Source: Aradus depressus
Taxonomy: Eukaryota; Arthropoda; Insecta; Hemiptera; Aradidae
Assembly: GCA_963662175.1 (NCBI GenBank)
Contig: OY759224.1
Coordinates: 18,981,489 to 19,045,488 of the forward strand
Length of the DNA: 64,000 nt
Direction: 5' to 3'
Shown here: piece by piece, positions 20,679-34,400 of the stretch
Numbering within the stretch: the stretch's first letter is position 1
Layout: every line of letters starts with the position of its first letter
Notes under the pieces: model-generated
Told to the model about the DNA's origin: nothing
What the model saw: only the letters and a program-made list of their open reading frames with translations
Database searches by the model: none
Position numbers and translations under genes: made by a program

Positions 20679-23600
20679 CTGGAAAAAATAAATTATTTTA
20701 AATTATCAAAGGAGCAATCAATAATATATATTGAAGTGACCTTTGCTTGGGGGCTTTAAACTTTTATTAATTACTATGAAAATGATTTTACTTTTGGGGT
20801 TAACATGCGTACTCAGAAGGTGAACTAGGCTGTAGAGAATTTAGAGAACAATTTATAAGACAACATACATTTATTAACACAATTATTGACATATATTAGT
20901 GAGGCGTCCCTCCATAATCGCACATCTGGAATAAAATATCTATAAAACATGAAATAAATTATATAGACTTAAATGTTCTGGTAACTCCCGCAACATGAAG
21001 GTGTCTATTGATGATCAGCCAGCCATTCGTCTCGATGTCGGAGAAAAATGTAAAATAAATGATTCCGTTACCTTGTAAGTCTTCTTTTTCTAACCACACT
21101 CAAGTCGGTGGTCTCTCCTCCAGGATCCACGACGATTGAGGAACTTCCAATCCCTTCGAAGTAGGCAGCAGGGATGATTTCCCTCCAGCAGCAAAATGAG
21201 AGTCTTCGGTCTCCTACGTCCGCTCAAACAGGAGTCTCCTTCCTCCTACAGCTCAGCCAGGAATGTCCTCTCCCTCAATAGCTCAACTCTGAATAACTGT
21301 CCAGCTCAACAGCTGAACTCGGAATGACTACCTCCCCTAGTAGCTGAATGAAGACTGTCCTTCTGTCTCCCCCGACAGCTCAACGAGCAATGTCTGTCTG
21401 CCCCGACAGCTCAACTAGGACTCCTTTCTCGTAGCTGAACGAGGACCGACTACCTCCTCTGTAACTGAAGACCGACTAACTCCTCTGTAACTGAAGACCG
21501 ACTAACTCAACAGCTCAACGAGCAATGTCCACCTCCTCTGACACTTCAACTACGACCACTCCTACCGCTCTTCAGCGAGGAACCCTTGAATTTCCATCCC
21601 CTCCACTTTATGTATCTTCCACTAGTGCGCTTCTCGTGGTTGCTCTTATAACTATAATTATCAATCGTTCTGTGATATGCGATATATCACAATTGCCTCC
21701 CTTTGATTAAAAAAATTGCGGAGATACATTAGTTAAGGTAGCGACGTAATTTTTTTTCTCTTCACTTGGCTCTAACTTCACTCACTTCTGAACACTTCTT
21801 ATATTACACTGTACAATCTTATACTATATTACAATTTTTTACAATATATAACGATGGCTTTAAAAATGGCTTGTATATGTTAGTCTGTTTCGTACTTTAT
21901 CAACTTCGTCCTGTCTGTCTGTCTGTCTCATATTTTATCAGCTTTTTACTGTCGGCTTCTTTAATTAATTATTACTTTAAATTATTTATTCTTTATTATT
22001 TATTCCTCAAATTCTCCTTAATTCTTTATTATTTATCGATCCATGTGCCTTGGTAATAAAATTCCTTTTTTTTTTTTTTTTTATAACTATCAACCTTCAT
22101 TTTCCTGCTATCATATCTCATTCCAAATACCCCACTTAGGTATCAATTATTAACGACGACCGACGAAGAATGCTTCCACAGCATTAAAATACTAATAACG
22201 ACGAAATATGCTCTCAACGCATCTATATCCACAATTACTACCACAAATATCGACGAAGAATGTCTTTCCTGACATCGTAGATTGGCCCTATTTCGGCTCA
22301 CAAAATTCTCCATAAACTTTCATATCATTATTTATCGTCAAATATCCTTCTCTGTATAATAATTACCATTACCATTCTTTCTTTACTTCGCACCATATTT
22401 AATCATCAAGGCATCCAAGAGTAACAATGTTAATAAAATTTTCCTTATTTATCTATCAATATTTAATCAGCCGACAGTCAAAAGAATTAAAATACTCTGT
22501 TGAGATATCTTCCAAAGTGGAAGCCGCTATCCTAACAATGTCCCTAACTTAATTTGGTTCTAACTTATCTACAATGTTCTGTCCTGTCTGTTCATGTTGA
22601 AACCTGCAAGCCGCTATCTTAATACCTCCAAATGTTCTGTCCTGTCTGTTCATGTTGAGACCTGAAGCCGCTATCATAATACTTTTTTCAAATTAATTTG
22701 ATTTTTTACTTATCTCTATTATTGTCGTCAGGTTGAAACCTGCAGCCGCTATTATAACAATACTGTTTTAAATTAATTTGTTATCTACACTATCTTGAAC
22801 AATCCTGTCCTGTCAGGTTTAGACCTGAAGCCCGCCAAATGAATAACTAACAGAAATATTAACACAAAACGAAACGAAAAATATATAAACGCAAAACTAT
22901 ATAATACATTATTTACAATTTTTATTTACAAACATGCCCAGTATGGATATTTTCCTGAATTCCGAAAAATACCCAATTGCACTCAACTAGCCGGGGGTTC
23001 GTGGGACCCCAAGAATCCTGGTCAATTCCGTCTGCGGCGTTGATTTAGTCCCGGGCTCTTCCCTGGTCAATTCTCTGCGTCAATTTCGACCCTTTTCTCT
23101 CATATCTTTTCAAAAGAGAAATATGAAAACGTCCCCTTTTTTGTCCTGTATCTGAGTTATGTTTAATTGTTACTAAATAAGGTCCTTCCCAGTATATCAA
23201 TGGTTTATAAACTTCTTCGTTATTTTTCGGTATCCTTAATGGTTCAACTAATACTAATCCCCCCATGATTAATTTCTGAGTTCTATGTTGTCTATCGTCT
23301 GTACCTATACGGATAGTATCGTCTGTCTTATGTATGCATACCAGTGGAGACATGTATTGGCTTTCTGTATCCTCATTCATTTGTACGCACTCGTCTGTCA
23401 GTTCTGTTTTCATATCTACTATTTCTTTTTCTATCATGTCCCCTTGTTGTACAGTTTCCGTAGTTAATTCTTGTCCCTGAATGTCCATGTCAGTCTGTAA
23501 TTGTTTATAATGACCGGTCACGTCCTCAATTTTCGGAAACCTTTTCGTATATCTGTCCTTATTGATTGTAAGTTATCTGTCATCTCTGTCATGAACAATT

Positions 23601-26600
23601 CATTATTTTCTGTCATCTTTGTCATAAACAATTTATTATTTTCTTTCATCTCTGTCATAAACGATTTATTATTTAATTCATTACTTTCTTTCATTTTTTT
23701 ATTATCCGTCCTAATTGATGTCATATTTGATTCTATTTTTTTGGTCATCTCTGTCATTAACAATTTATTATTTAATTCATTACTTTCTTTCATTTTCTTA
23801 TTATCCGTCCTAATTGATATTATTTCTGTCATTAATAATTTACTATTTTCTGTCATTGTTTTCATGAATGTTTCTATGTCTATACTACTTATGTTTCTGT
23901 CTGTCGTCTTTTCTGTTGTTTCGTTTGTCTCCAGTATTAATTCCCCATTCGTCTCAACTCCCCACTCACGTATTTTTGACCTTGTCCCTTCAGCCATTTT
24001 TTAAAATAAAAATAATATAATAGATATAAATCAATATAAATTATAAATTGTTCTCTTATCTCACCGGATTTCTTTCGTACCCGGCACAATCCACCATAAA
24101 TTGAAGTGACCTTTGCTTGGGGGCTTTAAACTTTTATTAATTACTATGAAAATGATTTTACTTTTGGGGTTAACATGCGTACTCAGAAGGTGAACTAGGC
24201 TGTAGAGAATTTAGAGAACAATTTATAAGACAACATACATTTATTAACACAATTATTGACATATATTAGTGAGGCGTCCCTCCATAATCGCACATCTGGA
24301 ATAAAATATCTATAAAACATGAAATAAATTATATAGACTTAAATGTTCTGGTAACTCCCGCAACATGAAGGTGTCTATTGATGATCAGCCAGCCATTCGT
24401 CTCGATGTCGGAGAAAAATGTAAAATAAATGATTCCGTTACCTTGTAAGTCTTCTTTTTCTAACCACACTCAAGTCGGTGGTCTCTCCTCCAGGATCCAC
24501 GACGATTGAGGAACTTCCAATCCCTTCGAAGTAGGCAGCAGGGATGATTTCCCTCCAGCAGCAAAATGAGAGTCTTCGGTCTCCTACGTCCGCTCAAACA
24601 GGAGTCTCCTTCCTCCTACAGCTCAGCCAGGAATGTCCTCTCCCTCAATAGCTCAACTCTGAATAACTGTCCAGCTCAACAGCTGAACTCGGAATGACTA
24701 CCTCCCCTAGTAGCTGAATGAAGACTGTCCTTCTGTCTCCCCCGACAGCTCAACGAGCAATGTCTGTCTGCCCCGACAGCTCAACTAGGACTCCTTTCTC
24801 GTAGCTGAACGAGGACCGACTACCTCCTCTGTAACTGAAGACCGACTAACTCCTCTGTAACTGAAGACCGACTAACTCCTCTGTAACTGAAGACCGACTA
24901 ACTCAACAGCTCAACGAGCAATGTCCACCTCCTCTGACACTTCAACTACGACCACTCCTACCGCTCTTCAGCGAGGAACCCTTGAATTTCCATCCCCTCC
25001 ACTTTATGTATCTTCCACTAGTGCGCTTCTCGTGGTTGCTCTTATAACTATAATTATCAATCGTTCTGTGATATGCGATATATCACAATATATATGAAAG
25101 TGTATAATCTGTGAGAGCACCAATTGAAGACCCTACATTCCAAACTTGATCGAAATCAAACGAGTGGTTTGCGCACAGCGGTGAGTGAAAGGATTTTCTC
25201 CCGCTTCACTCACCCCGTTGGTGAACCCTAAAATCATGACAGTCAGTGATACAAACTCTGAGTATGAGAATAATGGTCCAGGACCGTCGTCCAAAAAGAG
25301 GAAATTAAGTTCAGAAATTACAAGTGTTGCATCATGTTCATATTAATACCCAATCTACTGAAAATGAATCACAAAGGTGAGTGTATGCCTGCTTAGCGTT
25401 GCTGGCGCCGTTTTTTTCTTTCTCAATTCTCATTCTCTATTCTCGAAAGAAGTTTCACTTCTGACGTGTTCCAAGCACACACTATGTTATTTTTTGTTTC
25501 ATTATTTTTAGTTTTATATACATATTTACATATACATTGTGATATATCGCATATCACAGACCGATTGGTAATTATAGTTATGAGAGCGACTACGAGAAGC
25601 GCACTAGTAGAAGATACATAAAGTGGAGGGGATGGAAATTCAAGGGTTCCTCGCTGAAGTGCGGTATGAAGTAGTGTGTCCTAGTTGAGCTGTCGGGGCA
25701 GACGGACATTGCTCGTTCAGCTACCAGAGGAGACAGTCATTCCTGTTGAGTGGCCGGAGGAAATAGTCATTCCGAGTTCAGCTGTTGAGCTGGGCAGTTA
25801 TTCAAAGTTGAGCTGTTGAGGGAGAGGACATTCCTGGCTGAGCTGTAGGAGGAAGGAGACTCCTGTTTGAGCGGACATAGGAGACCGAAGACTCTCATTT
25901 TTGCTGCTGGAGGGAGATCATCCCTGCTGCCTACTTCGAAGGGACTGGAAGTTCCTCAATCTTTGTGGATCCTGGAGGAGAAACCACAGGCTTGAGTGTG
26001 GTTAGAATAAAGAAGACTTTCAAGGTAACGGAATCATTTATTTTACATTTTTCTCCGACATCGAGACGAATGGCTGGCTGATCATCAATAGACACCTTCA
26101 TGTTGCGGGAGTTACCAGAACATTTAAGTCTATATAAATTATTTCATGTTTTATAGATATTTTATTCCAGATGTGCGATTATGGAGGGACGCCTCACTAA
26201 TATGTGTTAATAAATGTATGTTGTCTTATAAATTGTTCTCTAAATTCTCTACAGCCTAGTTCACCTTCTGAGTACGCATGTTAACCCCAAAAGTAAAATC
26301 ATTTTCATAGTAATTAATAAAAGTTTAAAGCCCCAAGCAGAAATCATCTCAATTTATGGTGTAGGACGCCGGGTATATCACAATTTATGGTGGATTGTGC
26401 CGGGTACGAAAGAAATCCGGTGAGATAAGAGAACAATTTATAATTTATATTGATTAATATCTATTATATTATTTTGTATTTTAAAAATGGCTGAAGGGAC
26501 AAGGTCAAAAATACGTAAGTCAATGACAGAGGGTGACCAGAGGGAGGACGAAGAGACGAATGGGGAATTAGTATTAGAGACAGACAAAAACAGTAGCGTA

Positions 26601-29600
26601 GACATAGAAACATTGATGAAAATTATAAAAGAAAATAATAAATTGTTAATAAAAGAGAGTAATAAATTGTTTATGACAGAGATGAAAGAAAATAATAAAT
26701 TGTTTATGACAGAGATAAAAGAAAGTAATAAATTGTTTATGACAAAGATGACAGAAATAATGGAATCAAATATGACATCAATTAGGACAGAGATGACAGA
26801 GAACTTACAATCAATAAGGACAGATATACGAAATGGTTTCCGAGAATTGAGCATAAAAATTGAGGACGTGACCGGTCATAATAAACAATTACAGACTGAC
26901 ATGGACATTCAGGGACAAGAATTAACTACGGAAACTGTACAACAAGGGGACATGATAGAAAAAGAAATAGTAGATACGAAAACAGAACTGACAGACGAGT
27001 GCGTACAAATGAGTGAGGATACAGAAAGCCAATACATGTCTCCACTGGTATGCATACATAAGACAGACGATACTATCCGTATAGGTACAGACGATAGACA
27101 ACATAGAACTCAGAAATTAATCATGGGGGGATTAGTATTAGTTGAACCATTAAGGATACCGAAAAATAACGAAGAAGTTTATAAACCATTGATATACTGG
27201 GAAGGACCTTATTTAGTAACAATTAAACATAACTCAGATACAGGACAAAAAAGGGGACGTTTTCATATTTCTCTTTTGAAAAGATATAAGAGGGAAGGGT
27301 CGAAATTGACGCAGGAAATTGACAAGGGGAGAGCACGGGACTAAATCAACGCCGCAGACGGAATTGACCAGGATTCTTGGGGTCCCACGAACCCCCGGCT
27401 AGTTGAGTGCAATTGGGTATTTTTCGGAATTCAGGAAAATATCCATACTGGGCATGTTTGTAAATAAAAATTGTAAATAAGTATTATATAGTTTTGCGTT
27501 TATATATTTTTCGTTTCGTTTTGTGTTAATATTTTTTTGTTAGTTATTCATTTGGCGGGCTTCAGGTCTAAACCTGACAGGACAGGATTGTTCAAGTTAT
27601 GTAGATAACAAATTAATTTTAAAAACAGTATTGTTAAGATAGCGGCTTCAGATCTAAACACAACAATACTAGGCAGGATAGTTGTAGATAAATAGAAATC
27701 AAATTAATTTTAGAATAGTGTTAAGATAGCGGCTTCAGGTTTCAACATGAACAGACAGGACAGAACATTTGAACATTTGTAGATAACAAATTAATTTTTA
27801 GAACAGTATTATTATGATAGCGGCTTCAGGTTTCAACCTGACAACAATACTAGGCAGGATAGTTGTAGATAAGTAAGAAATCAAATTAATTTTAGAAAAA
27901 TATTATGATAGCGGCTTTCAGGTTTCAACATGACGATACAGGACAGGACATTTCGAGATAGTATAAAAATTAAATTAACTTCGACACATTGTTAGAATAG
28001 CGGTTCCACTTTGGGAAGATAACTCAAAAGAGTATTTTATTCTATGGACTGTCGGCTGATTAAATATTGATAGATAAATAAGGAAAACTTTATTAACATT
28101 GTTACGTTTTGGATGCCTTGATGATTAAATATGGTGCGAAGTAAAGAAAGAATGGTATTGGTAATTATTATACAGAGAAGGATATTGACGATAAATAATG
28201 ATATGAAAGTTAATGAAGAATTTTGTGAGCCGAAAGAGGGCTAATCTAAGATGTCAGGAAAGACATTCTTCGTCGATAATTGTGATAGTAATTGTGGATA
28301 TAGATGCGTTGAGAGCATATTTCGTCGTTATTAGTATTTTAATGCTGTGGAAGCATTCTTCGTCGGTCGTCGTCAATAATTGATACCTAAGTGGGGTATT
28401 TGGAATGAGATATGATAGCAGGAAATGAATGTTGATAATTAAAGAGGAATTTTATTACCAAGGCACATGTATCGATGAATAATAAAGAATTTGAAGAATA
28501 AATAATAAAGAATTTAAGGAGAATATGAAGAATAAATAATTTAAAGTAATAATTTAATTAAAGAAGCCGACAGTACAAAGCTGATAAAATATGAGACAGA
28601 CAGACAGTACAAAGCTGATAAAATATGAGACAGACAGACAGGACGAAGTTGATAAAGTACGAAACAGACATTCAAGCCATTTTTAAAGCCATCGTTATAT
28701 ATTGTAAAAAATTGTAATATAGTATATGATTGTACAGTGTAATATAAGAAGTGTTCAGAAGTGAGTGAAGTTAGAGCCAAGTGAAGAGAAAAAATTACGT
28801 CGCTACCTTAACTAATGTATCTCCGCAATTTTTTTTATCAAAGGGAGGCAATTGTGATATATCGCATATCACAGACCGATTGGTAATTATAGTTATGAGA
28901 GCGACTACGAGAAGCGCACTAGTAGAAGATACATAAAGTGGAGGGGATGGAAATTCAAGGGTTCCTCGCTGAAGTGCGGTATGAAGTAGTGTGTCCTAGT
29001 TGAGCTGTCGGGGCAGACGGACATTGCTCGTTCAGCTACCAGAGGAGACAGTCATTCCTGTTGAGTGGCCGGAGGAAATAGTCATTCCGAGTTCAGCTGT
29101 TGAGCTGGGCAGTTATTCAAAGTTGAGCTGTTGAGGGAGAGGACATTCCTGGCTGAGCTGTAGGAGGAAGGAGACTCCTGTTTGAGCGGACATAGGAGAC
29201 CGAAGACTCTCATTTTTGCTGCTGGAGGGAGATCATCCCTGCTGCCTACTTCGAAGGGACTGGAAGTTCCTCAATCTTTGTGGATCCTGGAGGAGAAACC
29301 ACAGGCTTGAGTGTGGTTAGAATAAAGAAGACTTTCAAGGTAACGGAATCATTTATTTTACATTTTTCTCCGACATCGAGACGAATGGCTGGCTGATCAT
29401 CAATAGACACCTTCATGTTGCGGGAGTTACCAGAACATTTAAGTCTATATAAATTATTTCATGTTTTATAGATATTTTATTCCAGATGTGCGATTATGGA
29501 GGGACGCCTCACTAATATGTGTTAATAAATGTATGTTGTCTTATAAATTGTTCTCTAAATTCTCTACAGCCTAGTTCACCTTCTGAGTACGCATGTTAAC

Positions 29601-31429
29601 CCCAAAAGTAAAATCATTTTCATAGTAATTAATAAAAGTTTAAAGCCCCAAGCAGAAATCATCTCAATTTATGGTGTAGGACGCCGGGTATATCACAACA
29701 TACATACATAGAACGTATACATATACATGAACACACTATATTTACATACATAGCACGTATACATATCGCACGCTGGGAAGAATACTGATATATGACCGAA
29801 AAATAGGTTTTGAGAAAATCGAGTTTAAAGATTTTTCAACTCTACACTCACCTATTGCGGGCGCACCAATTATTGTTTCAAATTGCACTCGGTAATGATG
29901 CATTAAAAAACTATGCCTCCGACATTTGCCAAGTCAATCTAGTTAAAAAAAACTGATTTTGAACCGCTGTTCTCCCGCCTCGAAGTAGACTTTCTGCTCA
30001 AAAGCATAGTGGTTTTTCTGCTCTCTAGCGGTCACTCCTTGTGCTATCTTTATAACGCTACTACTCCTACGTAGAGCAAGACGAGCTCTACCTAGTGGTA
30101 TATATAACTCAAAAACCGATTTTTCGGACTAATACCAGTATTCTTCCCAGCGTGCGATATATACGTTTGCTTCAATGTTAGGCTACTTGAAAACTCAACA
30201 TTGACCAATTGTATTACTTTGTATAGATGGAGAAGTAAAAACTCATACTATATAATTATTTAGTACTAAAATAAAAATAAAAATTACCTTGGAAGTCGAT
30301 GTCTTGGACAAGGTATAAAATGAAAGAGTTGAGGAACTGAATAAAGAAAATTAACAATTTGAGGTATAAAAAACAGAAGAACTGTTTTACTGAAATGTCC
30401 CAGAATTCCGACAACAGCAAATGTCATCCCTGCGAAGTAACAGTAGGTGTCACCAACGAAAATCTGCGAGGGGTACCTAAATAGAAACCATTAGAATCAG
30501 TATTAATATTTACATAACTGTCATTATAGATAACAAGGGAGTAATGTCGGTTTTTCGAAATCAATTGTATTGTTTACTTCTCTAGATTATGATTTTTGTA
30601 CGAACAGTGTTTGAAAAGGGATTTAATAACTGATTTTTAAACATATTTTTGTGTCGGAAAAACAGATTTTCTCTCTAGTTTATATTTTGAAATGGACACA
30701 TGAGCATCTTCAACATGTGTCAAACCGAAATATGATGGAAATATATGGCAGCTTAAGAGACGAAACGCCAATGTCTCAGGATTTAGGACAATTATACCTA
30801 CTTGCTAGGTAGGGAACTGGAGTTCCACGATTCAGTTAATAGTTACAGAGTGACCTACCATTGCCAAGTATTAGATTAATAATTAAACTTAGAGGTGAAC
30901 TGTTGCATCTAAGCTATACACCTATCAATCAATATACCTCCTAAGATATGCACTTTGTATGCCCAATGTGTTACAGCCCCTGTAAAGAAGATCTACATCA
31001 CTTCATCATTACCTGCCCCAAATATGATGATTTAAAAAATAAAATATTTACAAACAACATAGATACATCATTTATGTTGGAATTATTAAATGGTAAAGAT
31101 TGGCAACTGCTGGTAAATTATTGCAAAAAGGCTTACGATTTCAGAAACTGTGAATTAAATAAATAAATAAATAGAAAGAAAGAAATATTTATTATTTTAT
31201 TTTTATTTGTATTTTAGATAGATAAATTTGTTGTTTATAAGAAATACGATTATAAGTTTATAAGATAATATTATTTATGTAAATCTAGACTCCTCAAGAC
31301 GGCTTAGGCCATTGAGTTTGTCTTCATAAAAGGTCACCTTATTGTATATATGGTTTGTATGTAATTTTCTATTATGTTAATTGAATAAAGACTTTACTGC
31401 TACTACAAAAGAAATATCTACTTAACTGT

Positions 31430-31463
<34 letters not shown>

Positions 31464-34400
31464 CATGAGGTCATATCGCTTAGTAGCAGAGCGCTCTTTC
31501 GTCACTCTGGCGGACATGAGCCCGACTCTACTGTCGGAGTCCCTAAATGTTACCTAGTCATGTTTTGTTACTCAGGGTAGGGGTCCTTTACCGAGTACTT
31601 TAACGTCCCATCCGAAGGACCTAAAAAGTACCACGGCTGGGTTTCGAACCCGCGATCTAGAGCTCAGTAGACAAGTATACTATCTCTGTATACTACCAGC
31701 GCCCTCCATATTGATAGTTACTGATTTAATGTATAAAAAATAATTTGATACACTGATGATGGGAGTATATCCCGAAAACACTGTGATTTGACATCTTGTG
31801 AAATCAAAAAATATATTATCATAAAAACTGATGTCCCAATCAGTTTGATTCAGTTCAAATATAGAATACCATAAATAGTTTATTTACCAATTATATTTCA
31901 GAAGAGCCAAAGTAGTTGAAATAAATGGTATGATAAAATACATTGAGAACTGATGAGTTTTCCACAGTTTTCCGTTCAGTTCAAATATGTTGAACAACAA
32001 GATAGATGCGGCAATGACAAAGGACTGTCCAGCCTCTAGTCCGTTCACACCGGCCAAAATGTTTATAGCGTTCGTACAGAAAACTGCCATCAACCCCATG
32101 TATACGTAATAAAATACACCTACAAACATAGTTATTATACAATAATACATCTTATATTTCATACAAAAAGACAACTATTAACTAGTGAACAAGAAACTTG
32201 GTTAACTAATAAGATTACTATTTATTTGAAGTTGATGGGTTAAATACAGATTGACTTCTCCCCAATATAGTTAGTCATTATGTCTCATGACCGGGCTATA
32301 ACTTGGAGGTCATATCGCCTACTACTAGAGCTCTCTTTCTTAATGTGGTGGTCATGAGCCCGACTATACTATAGGAGTCCTAAATTTTTATTCACCTAGG
32401 ATAGGGGGTCTTTAACGAGTAACTGACATCGTACAGGCTCGGAACCATCGCTTAACATCCCTTCCGAAGGACGACCAACTTAAATCTATGTTAACTCCCA
32501 GATAAAATAAACGTAAGGCCTCAACCGGGTTTCGAATCCGCAAAATTGACTCCATAAAATATTGTTATATTATATTTGTTAATATTTCTCCATTGTCATT
32601 ATCGAAAAGGTTATGTTAAAATTTAAAAAATGTATAACCATTATAATGTGCCTGAGGGCGACGGTAGCTCAGTGTGCGTGCTTGCCTTCTGAGCTCAAGA
32701 TCGTGGGTTCGAAACCCAACCGAGGCCCTTAGTTTATTTTATCTGGGAGGTAAAATAAAATTAAGCACGCCGTCCTTCAGATGGGACGTTAAGCGATGGT
32801 CCCGAGCCTGTACGATGTCAGGTACTCGTTAAAGACCCCTAACCTAGGTGAAAAAAAATTTAGGGTAGACAAAATTTAGGACTCCCACAGTAGAGTCGGG
32901 CTCATGTCCACCAGAGTGACGAAAGAGCGCTCTTTCGTCACTCTGGTAGTAGGCGATATGACCTCATAGTTAAAGCCCGGGTATGAGTCATAAAACCTAA
33001 CCTAATCTATGTGCCAGTCAATATTTAAATGTGATCAATTAAACACCATGTGACCTGGTAACTAACATTCAAACATACAAATTATATGGGAAGATATTTA
33101 ATCAGTCAGAAATTCGATGCGAAGTTTTCAACGGAATATCCGACCTCCAGACACCAAAAATGAAAATAAAATATTTATAATGTGTCTGTGAACACGATCA
33201 TTTCCGATAGAATGAATATATCGACATTTTAAATATACATCCAGAACCCTCTGGAGGACAACAACAATTGTTTTTCAGTCAAATCGACCCAAGGGGAAGA
33301 GAAGATTAGCGGGGAAGGCTTAACACAGAAAAATAACTGCCGTTGTAATGATTGCATCGTTACGTAATTTCATAAGTGAATTCAAAACCCCACAAGGACG
33401 ACGCTTATAAATTTTCAGCGGATTCGGCAGAAAGAAAGGGGGCTCAACTAAAAAATCCCAATAAATACCAATGTAATGAATGTATCGACATGAAATTTCA
33501 TATTTAAAGTCAAACCTCAATGGGGACATAACCTGTGAAATTTCAGTGATATCGGTTGAAGGGAAGGGCGGTTGAGTGAAGGAGGCTCGTTTCAAAAACC
33601 CCAATAACTGCCGAAATAATGAATGTATCGAAATGAAATTTAAGGGAAATCTGGATAAGAGAAGAGGGGTTCAGGGGAGACGGATCAACTCAAAATAGCA
33701 ACTAACTAATAAGTAAAAACTCAAATATTTAGGATTATACCTAATATTTTAAAGACCAATATTTACTGTAAGATTATATGTGTGGAGCAAGATTCAATCA
33801 GAAGAAATATGATTCTTTACATCGATGTTTTTCGTGGTTTATACTATACGCGGATGAACTTGAAAGAAATAAAACTTGTTTATTTATGATATTTCACCAA
33901 CTATATTTACAAGGGAGTACTTTATTCAACATTTGCACAACACATCAACCAACACAAACATACATTTGATAAAGACACAGGCATAAAATACCTTCATTTC
34001 TGCGAAAAAAAGCCCATTGCTCAACTCATTAGAACAATTAGAAATAAACAGAACTTTAAAATATGGAAATTGTATGAACGACCAAACCAATCTAAAATAT
34101 TCCCCTTTACTGTCACCAATAATATGACCCTCCAGTCGATGTGCACAGGTACGTTTAAATATACATAGAATTTACCAATATATATATATATATATATAAT
34201 TTATCTGAATCTTGCCAATGCATCATAGTCTACAATATTACCTAGACCTTAGAAGGGGTCAAACATTTGAAATATGGGGACCGCCTTGTCATAAAATATC
34301 TCACAGCTTGACAATTTAGCTTAGTTAGGAATGTCTCACGTCATGGGGAACACCAGGGGGGAGGGTAAGGGGTTCCTCGAGAGGCTGACATTCTGTAATA

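Larger units (their letters stand above)
20732..25087 (-). mobile_element. LTR retroelement A (non-autonomous), in DPAGT1 intron 5
   Basis: LTRs at 20732-21691 and 24102-25087 (960 and 986 bp) differ by one extra 26-bp unit. Target duplication ATAT lies at 20728-20731 and 25088-25091. Read on the minus strand, the LTR begins TGTGATATATCGC and ends GGTCACTTCA. The internal region is 2.4 kb with a broken gag/integrase frame and no RT. It inserted about 50 bp upstream of DPAGT1 exon 6. Confidence 0.9.
25538..29697 (+). mobile_element. LTR retroelement B (non-autonomous), in DPAGT1 intron 5
   Basis: LTRs 25538-26382 and 28853-29697, both 845 bp and apparently identical by eye, which suggests a recent insertion. 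Target duplication ACAT at 25534-25537 and 29698-29701. A primer-binding-like region containing TGG follows the 5' LTR, and a purine-rich tract AAAGGGAGGCAA precedes the 3' LTR. The internal region holds one 285-codon frame and about 1.5 kb of non-coding repeats. It is related to, and inverted relative to, element A. Confidence 0.92.

Noticed and set aside
21766..22056. Hydrophobic 96-codon frame, and its partner at 28541-28780
   Set aside because: Shadows of the non-coding interior of LTR elements A and B; the reading differs between copies.
23501..24004. Hydrophobic plus frame of 167 codons (and 26438-26854 minus)
   Set aside because: Antisense of the coiled-coil gag-like frame; its repeats are complements of the real ORF.
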